From: Collinsella sp. CAG:166
Lineage (GTDB): Bacteria; Actinomycetota; Coriobacteriia; Coriobacteriales; Coriobacteriaceae
Direction of reading: 5' to 3'
Assembly (NCBI GenBank): GCA_000434535.1
Contig: FR878635.1
Coordinates: 1 to 6,133, forward strand
DNA: 6,133 nt
The notes beneath the pieces are model-generated. The model was not told where the DNA came from, did no database searches, and worked only from the letters and a program-made list of their open reading frames with translations. This document shows, piece by piece, positions 1 through 6,133 of the stretch. The stretch's first letter is position 1; every line of letters begins with the position of its first letter. Both the position numbers and the translations under genes were made by a program.

Positions 1-30
1 TAAGCCGTCCAAGTTTTGGGGTGCAGTTCA
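1..30 (+). mobile_element. Possible right terminal inverted repeat of an IS3-family (IS150-like) element
   Basis: Read on the minus strand from base 30 leftwards, the sequence begins TGAACTGCACCCCAAAA and continues CTTGGAC to base 7. This closely resembles the terminal inverted repeats I know from IS150-type members of the IS3 family, which begin with TG and carry a run of C followed by A. The outer TG end would be at base 30, so the element body would lie left of base 1, outside the window. The TAA at bases 1-3 could then be the stop of a plus-strand transposase gene, which in this family ends close to the right repeat; its frame cannot be checked here. No target duplication can be shown because the other end is missing. 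It could also be a solitary repeat end or chance similarity. Confidence 0.4.
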
Positions 31-102
31 GTGCGCAGCAGGGGTTCTTTCATGTCCGAGGACGTCCGCGAAGGTTAGCCCTCAGATCCTGCGGTGGGAG
101 AC

Positions 103-3642
<3,540 letters not shown>

Positions 3643-3650
3643 ATACCCCT

Positions 3651-3655
3651 CTCCT
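3651..3655 (-). promoter_or_regulatory. Shine-Dalgarno site of nifJ
   Basis: The minus strand reads AGGAG followed by 8 nt (AGGGGTAT) and the ATG at 3642. The purine-rich stretch begins directly after an in-frame ATG at 3660, so the position of this site decides the start in favour of 3642. Confidence 0.8.
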
Positions 3656-3674
3656 CTCATATAGGTATACAGGC

Positions 3675-3690
3675 CCCGGCGATCGCCGGG
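3675..3690. promoter_or_regulatory. Perfect 16-bp palindrome upstream of nifJ (possible operator)
   Basis: CCCGGCGATCGCCGGG equals its own reverse complement over all 16 bases. It ends 32 bases before the nifJ ATG and about 19 bases before its ribosome site. On the minus strand it is followed by a TATACC box (3668-3663) that could be a weak -10, which would place the palindrome in the promoter spacer, a typical repressor position. In RNA it could also fold as a GC-rich hairpin shortly before the ribosome site. No regulator can be named, and in GC-rich DNA part of such symmetry can be chance. Confidence 0.4.
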
Positions 3691-3905
3691 ATGTTGGCGT
3701 GATGGGATTTACGCTGTTGCTTCCAATCATCTGGCAGGCAGGCTCAGCAGCAGGTACGTGGCGTGGAGAGAAGACATGCCGAGGCGAGGGGCAGCTGATA
3801 CGCCCCACAGACCCGACCGCCCGTCTTGCACATGACCGAGCGCCGCAAAGGCCGCATGCCGGATGCTCCCGGGCACGCCCCGGCGATGGGAAGCGCCCGC
3901 AACGG

Positions 3906-3923
3906 AAATCCGCATGCGGGTTT
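3906..3923. repeat. Palindrome CCGCATGCGG with A/T flanks
   Basis: The core at 3910-3919 is a perfect 10-bp palindrome; AAA before (3906-3908) and TTT after (3921-3923) extend it. As plus-strand RNA it forms a 7-bp stem with a G-U pair and a CAUG loop followed by UUUAUU, a weak terminator shape, but no plus-strand gene precedes it. On the minus strand it begins 4 nt after the TACAAT box, near where a transcript from that box would start, so an operator is the other reading. Confidence 0.3.
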
Positions 3924-3929
3924 ATTGTA
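3924..3929 (-). promoter_or_regulatory. Possible -10 box for nifJ
   Basis: The minus strand reads TACAAT (five of six matches to TATAAT) directly after the only AT-rich patch in the gap. The -35 side is poor: TTGTCG at 3951-3956 is 21 nt away and nothing good lies at 16-18 nt. Use of this box would give a leader of roughly 275 nt before the nifJ ATG. This is a weak call. Confidence 0.2.
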
Positions 3930-4001
3930 CCCCGCCGTTAAGTGTAATTTCGACAAATATAGGCGGGCGGTAAAGGTTTACCTCGGGTGACCGCCGGGCG
4001 C

Positions 4002-4034
4002 AAAATGATCCCTTGGGGACGGAGGGACCATTTG
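4002..4034 (-). terminator. Probable intrinsic terminator of the kinase/FHA unit
   Basis: Arms 4003-4013 and 4023-4033 pair over 11 bp around a 9-nt loop. On the minus strand the stem is AAATGGTCCCT / AGGGATCATTT, and its only non-Watson-Crick pair is a G-U wobble. On the plus strand the same position is an A-C mismatch, so the fold is better for the minus-strand transcript. It starts 11 bases after the FHA stop codon, and its A arm and U arm resemble a bidirectional terminator, although the U run (UUUU) is short and partly inside the stem. It could instead be one copy of a dispersed palindromic repeat. Confidence 0.5.
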
Positions 4035-4044
4035 GCAGGACTGG

Positions 4045-4983
4045 CTAGAGGGCACCGAAGAGGATGGCGTAGGTAGTGGATTCGCCGAGCTTGAGCTCGT
4101 CGCCGGGATTGAGTTGGGCGGAACGGCCGGGCTCGACCTGAATGCAGACGCGCGTGGCCCCGTTTACCACCACGGTTCCGTTGGTGGACGACAAGTCCTC
4201 GACGTGCCAGATATTTTGAGCATCGCACCAGATATGGGCATGGCGGGCCGAGACATCGTCGCCGACGTCGGTAATATCGCCCTCACCAGTGGCCAGCGCG
4301 CCAATCTCAACACCCTGCTCACTCGGCTGAATCCAGCGCGGGGCGCTCACGACAAAACTGTTTTGTACGCGCAGCAAGCCCAAGGGGTGCGCCGGGGCGG
4401 GTTCGCGTTCGCCCGCGGTCATCGACATGCCAAGCGAACGCGGCGTGGAGGTGCCTCCGCCACAGGTCGCGTGCGCGTAGTCGATGGCATAGTTCACCGA
4501 GGACCGCACATCCGCCGAACAACCGACGGCGACAAACAGCACCAGCACGGCCTCGGCGCGCTCGGCGGGCATGAGTTCCGCCGCCTGGGACAGGCGATCG
4601 AGCGCGTTGCGATAGAGATTCGTGTCCTGGTGGCACTCTTCGAGCGCGCGTACCATCGGTTCACCTGCAGGACCGCACACCATATTGATCACAGCCGTGG
4701 AGTCCATGGGATTGCGCTGGCGCAGGGCCAGTTGCGACATAATACGCGCAGCCGAGGTACCGTATTCGGCAAAGTAGCGCTGCTGAAGCGTGCCGACCGG
4801 CGCGCGAACGATAAAGCGGGAAACCCAAGAGCGATCGGCGGCTCGGCTCTGCGGGCTGCGGCCGTCGGCGAGCGGACGGGACGAAAGCACCAGGCCGCAC
4901 AGCTCGATATGGCTCAGATGCGCCGCGCGCTTAAAGATGTCAAACATGGCCCCGCATGGGGTGAGCTCAACTTGAGATGCCAT
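4045..4983 (-). CDS. FHA-domain protein with unassigned N-terminal region
   Basis: A 312-residue protein with no signal peptide or membrane segment, so probably cytoplasmic. The C-terminal part (about 222-310) is an FHA domain: a strand ending in EIG (226-228), then VSARHAHI (244-251, with Ser245, Arg247, His248), STNGT (266-270) and a final strand region around LNPGDELKLG (291-300). FHA domains bind phosphothreonine peptides, often on partners of Ser/Thr kinases. The Arg that usually follows the first Gly (IGR) is Ala229 here, which may weaken or change phosphate binding. Residues 1-215 are probably largely helical around 60-175, with several Cys (10, 29, 103, 117, 155, 174); I do not recognise a family. 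The ATG at 4983 is chosen because AAGGAGG lies 8 nt upstream; Met13 has no such support. The gene follows the kinase gene after three bases, so it is co-transcribed and a likely kinase partner or substrate; that role is inference. Confidence 0.88.
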   Translation of the reverse strand: MASQVELTPCGAMFDIFKRAAHLSHIELCGLVLSSRPLADGRSPQSRAADRSWVSRFIVRAPVGTLQQRYFAEYGTSAARIMSQLALRQRNPMDSTAVINMVCGPAGEPMVRALEECHQDTNLYRNALDRLSQAAELMPAERAEAVLVLFVAVGCSADVRSSVNYAIDYAHATCGGGTSTPRSLGMSMTAGEREPAPAHPLGLLRVQNSFVVSAPRWIQPSEQGVEIGALATGEGDITDVGDDVSARHAHIWCDAQNIWHVEDLSSTNGTVVVNGATRVCIQVEPGRSAQLNPGDELKLGESTTYAILFGAL

Positions 4984-4986
4984 GAC

Positions 4987-6133
4987 CTAGGCCTCCTTGG
5001 TCGTAGAAATAGAATCGGACGATACTTCGACAGGTCCGCCAAAAGTACGGGCAGCTGCGGCTCCACCGGCAAGCGGAGTCGCCATCTGGGCTTTTGTGCG
5101 TCGCGGTGCCGAAACGGGAAGTTCAAAGGCAAAGCCCATCGCAAGCAAAAACCACGTAAGCGTATAGGTTGCAACCAGAGCGGCAACAAGGCCGCCCATC
5201 ACGGCGCGTTGGGAAAAAACGCTACATGCAGCCACAACCAGCACCGGAACCTCGCAGGCAGAAAGCGCAAGCACACCCTGCAGGAACCCCGAGCGCCGAT
5301 CACGCGCAAGTGCCCCCGCGGCAACGCCGGCTATGCCGGGCAGCGCCAACGCCAGTGCGGCAATAATACCCGGTAGCGACCCAGACCACACGAGCGATCC
5401 CAAAGTCGCCGTCACGCGAGCGCCCGACGCCAGCAGCGCGGCCGAAACCACGACCACAGCCCAAACCACGCCACAGGCGACCGTCGCGCCGACCATCAGC
5501 GCGCGACGAACCGCGCGGCCGGACGCATCCATGGGGCACGGCGTGAGCGGCTCGCCGCGGAGCGAACGACCGACATTTTGCGCATAGTGGTCACAAAACG
5601 CCGAGAGCGCCGCCTCGACCGCCGCCGGCTCGGGACGATCTTTTTGATGGCTGGACAGACAGGCCGTCACCACGTCGAACAGCTGGGCATCGACAAACGC
5701 CAGCGCATCGCGTAGCTCTTCGGAATCCGGCTCAAGCCCTAGCTGCTGGGCCTGCTCGGCCGCGGCGAGCGCCACATCGGGCTCACGGCGAAGCAGCTGA
5801 GTCAAATCACAACCGGGCGCATGGACACCGATGGGATAGTCGGGTCGCGTGTCCATCTTGAGACGATAGGGGCTCGCGATGTCGCGCGTCTTTTTGCGCG
5901 AACCCGAGGTGCCCGAAGTGCCCGGCGCGGCTTCGTATGGCGCGACGCCGGCAATGAGCTCGTAAACCGTGCTTGCCGCGGCATAGACGTCAATCGCCGG
6001 CGACATACGCAAAGCGCGCAGGTCGGGAATATCGTCGGTGAGCATCTCGGGCGGGGCATAGGCAACCGTCGCGCGACGCAGCGTGGCATAACGCTCCGTA
6101 AACGACGCCTTGCCGCCGGTACCGGCCACGGCC
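4987..6133 (-). CDS. Membrane Ser/Thr protein kinase, C-terminal part (cut by the window edge)
   Basis: The frame is open through the right edge, so the N-lobe, the ATP site and the catalytic HRD and DFG motifs lie outside the window. Counting from the GTG codon at 6129: activation-loop end with YAPPEM (24-29, the APE motif of subdomain VIII); IDVYAAASTVYELIAG (46-61), subdomain IX with the conserved Asp47; a Gly/Ser/Thr-rich, then basic stretch (about 66-83) that looks like an insertion; and KDRP (163-166) with the conserved Arg of subdomain XI. Four hydrophobic segments follow (about 209-235, 251-275, 282-304, 308-335), then a 45-residue polar tail rich in Ser/Thr. This differs from the common PknB layout of one membrane helix plus PASTA repeats. 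GTG 6129 is an internal Val codon and not the start, because a kinase cannot begin in its activation loop. Family assignment rests on the C-lobe alone; a pseudokinase cannot be excluded without the catalytic loop. Confidence 0.85.
   Translation of the reverse strand, partial: AVAGTGGKASFTERYATLRRATVAYAPPEMLTDDIPDLRALRMSPAIDVYAAASTVYELIAGVAPYEAAPGTSGTSGSRKKTRDIASPYRLKMDTRPDYPIGVHAPGCDLTQLLRREPDVALAAAEQAQQLGLEPDSEELRDALAFVDAQLFDVVTACLSSHQKDRPEPAAVEAALSAFCDHYAQNVGRSLRGEPLTPCPMDASGRAVRRALMVGATVACGVVWAVVVVSAALLASGARVTATLGSLVWSGSLPGIIAALALALPGIAGVAAGALARDRRSGFLQGVLALSACEVPVLVVAACSVFSQRAVMGGLVAALVATYTLTWFLLAMGFAFELPVSAPRRTKAQMATPLAGGAAAARTFGGPVEVSSDSISTTKEA
4992..4998 (-). promoter_or_regulatory. 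Shine-Dalgarno site of the FHA gene, inside the kinase gene end
   Basis: The minus strand reads AAGGAGG, then 8 nt, then the ATG at 4983. The site lies within the last sense codons of the kinase gene, whose TAG stop occupies 4987-4989. This fixes the FHA start and makes translational coupling likely. Confidence 0.8.

Larger units (their letters stand above)
3643..4044. other. 402-base non-coding gap between the FHA gene and nifJ
   Basis: No gene is supported here: the short open frames give Cys/Arg/Pro-rich products without a ribosome site or recognisable domain. The gap carries, from right to left in the direction of transcription: a hairpin just past the FHA stop (4002-4034); a short inverted repeat GGTAAA-GG-TTTACC (3969-3982); the only AT-rich patch (about 3936-3961) followed by a -10-like TACAAT (3924-3929); a CCGCATGCGG palindrome (3910-3919); a small GGGGC/GCCCC inverted repeat (3788-3806); and a perfect 16-bp palindrome (3675-3690) 32 bases before the nifJ start. 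I recognise no tRNA or known riboswitch class. It most likely holds the terminator of the kinase/FHA unit and the promoter and leader of nifJ. Confidence 0.7.

Noticed and set aside
66..94. Hairpin downstream of nifJ as its terminator
   Set aside because: Only CCGC/GCGG and AGG/CCT pair, with a bulge and a long loop, and no U run follows on the minus strand.
3643..3660. ATG at 3660 as the nifJ start, adding six residues
   Set aside because: It would put the start codon directly before the AGGAG ribosome site that serves the ATG at 3642, and families of this enzyme begin at about the 3642 position (Thr31, Glu64 and Arg114 numbering then fits).
3699..3956. Short open frames on both strands in the gap upstream of nifJ
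   Set aside because: They overlap each other on both strands, have no convincing ribosome site and give Arg/Pro/Cys-rich products with no resemblance to known proteins.
3935..3957. Rex-like redox operator (TTGT...TTAAC) near the possible nifJ promoter
   Set aside because: The two halves are not symmetric and the spacing does not fit the known Rex consensus; too weak to report.
4114..5376. A plus-strand open frame of 420 codons across the FHA and kinase genes
   Set aside because: It runs antisense over two recognisable domains and their junction, and its product is Arg/Gly/His-rich without any domain; it is a GC-bias shadow.
6127..6129. GTG as the start of a complete 380-residue kinase-like gene
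   Set aside because: The protein would begin inside the activation loop; the frame is open to the window edge, so the gene is simply cut.

Overview
The window looks like chromosomal DNA of a high-GC anaerobe. The translated proteins and the strong G/C-ending codon preference would fit a gut actinobacterium of the Coriobacteriia (Collinsella-like). That placement is an inference from general resemblance; no rRNA or marker gene is present to confirm it. All three genes lie on the minus strand, so transcription runs from right to left.

Right part (4045-6133): a two-gene signalling unit. First comes the 3' part of a Ser/Thr protein kinase gene, cut by the right edge of the window. It shows the end of the activation loop, the C-lobe and a four-helix membrane region. 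After a TAG stop and a single intervening codon comes a 312-residue protein with a C-terminal FHA (forkhead-associated) domain and an N-terminal part I do not recognise. The two genes share one reading frame and the second has a near-perfect Shine-Dalgarno sequence inside the end of the first, so they are almost certainly co-transcribed. FHA domains normally read phosphothreonine, so the obvious model is that the FHA protein is a partner or substrate of the membrane kinase.

Middle (3643-4044): a 402-base gap with no credible gene. It holds an imperfect hairpin just past the FHA gene that probably ends the kinase/FHA transcript, an AT-rich patch with a -10-like box, two short palindromes, and finally a perfect 16-bp palindrome close upstream of the next gene. 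This gap must carry the control region of nifJ unless nifJ is read from further upstream.

Left part (103-3642): a complete nifJ gene for the single-chain pyruvate:ferredoxin/flavodoxin oxidoreductase, with all twelve cluster cysteines and the cofactor motifs intact. This is the main pyruvate-to-acetyl-CoA enzyme of many fermenting anaerobes. Bases 1-30 resemble the terminal inverted repeat of an IS3-family (IS150-type) insertion sequence whose body would lie outside the window to the left.

I see no clear sign of a new multi-gene system. The points most worth a second look are the kinase/FHA pair (unusual membrane region, an FHA domain lacking its usual phosphate-binding Arg, unassigned N-terminal half), the palindromes upstream of nifJ, and the possible IS end downstream of nifJ.
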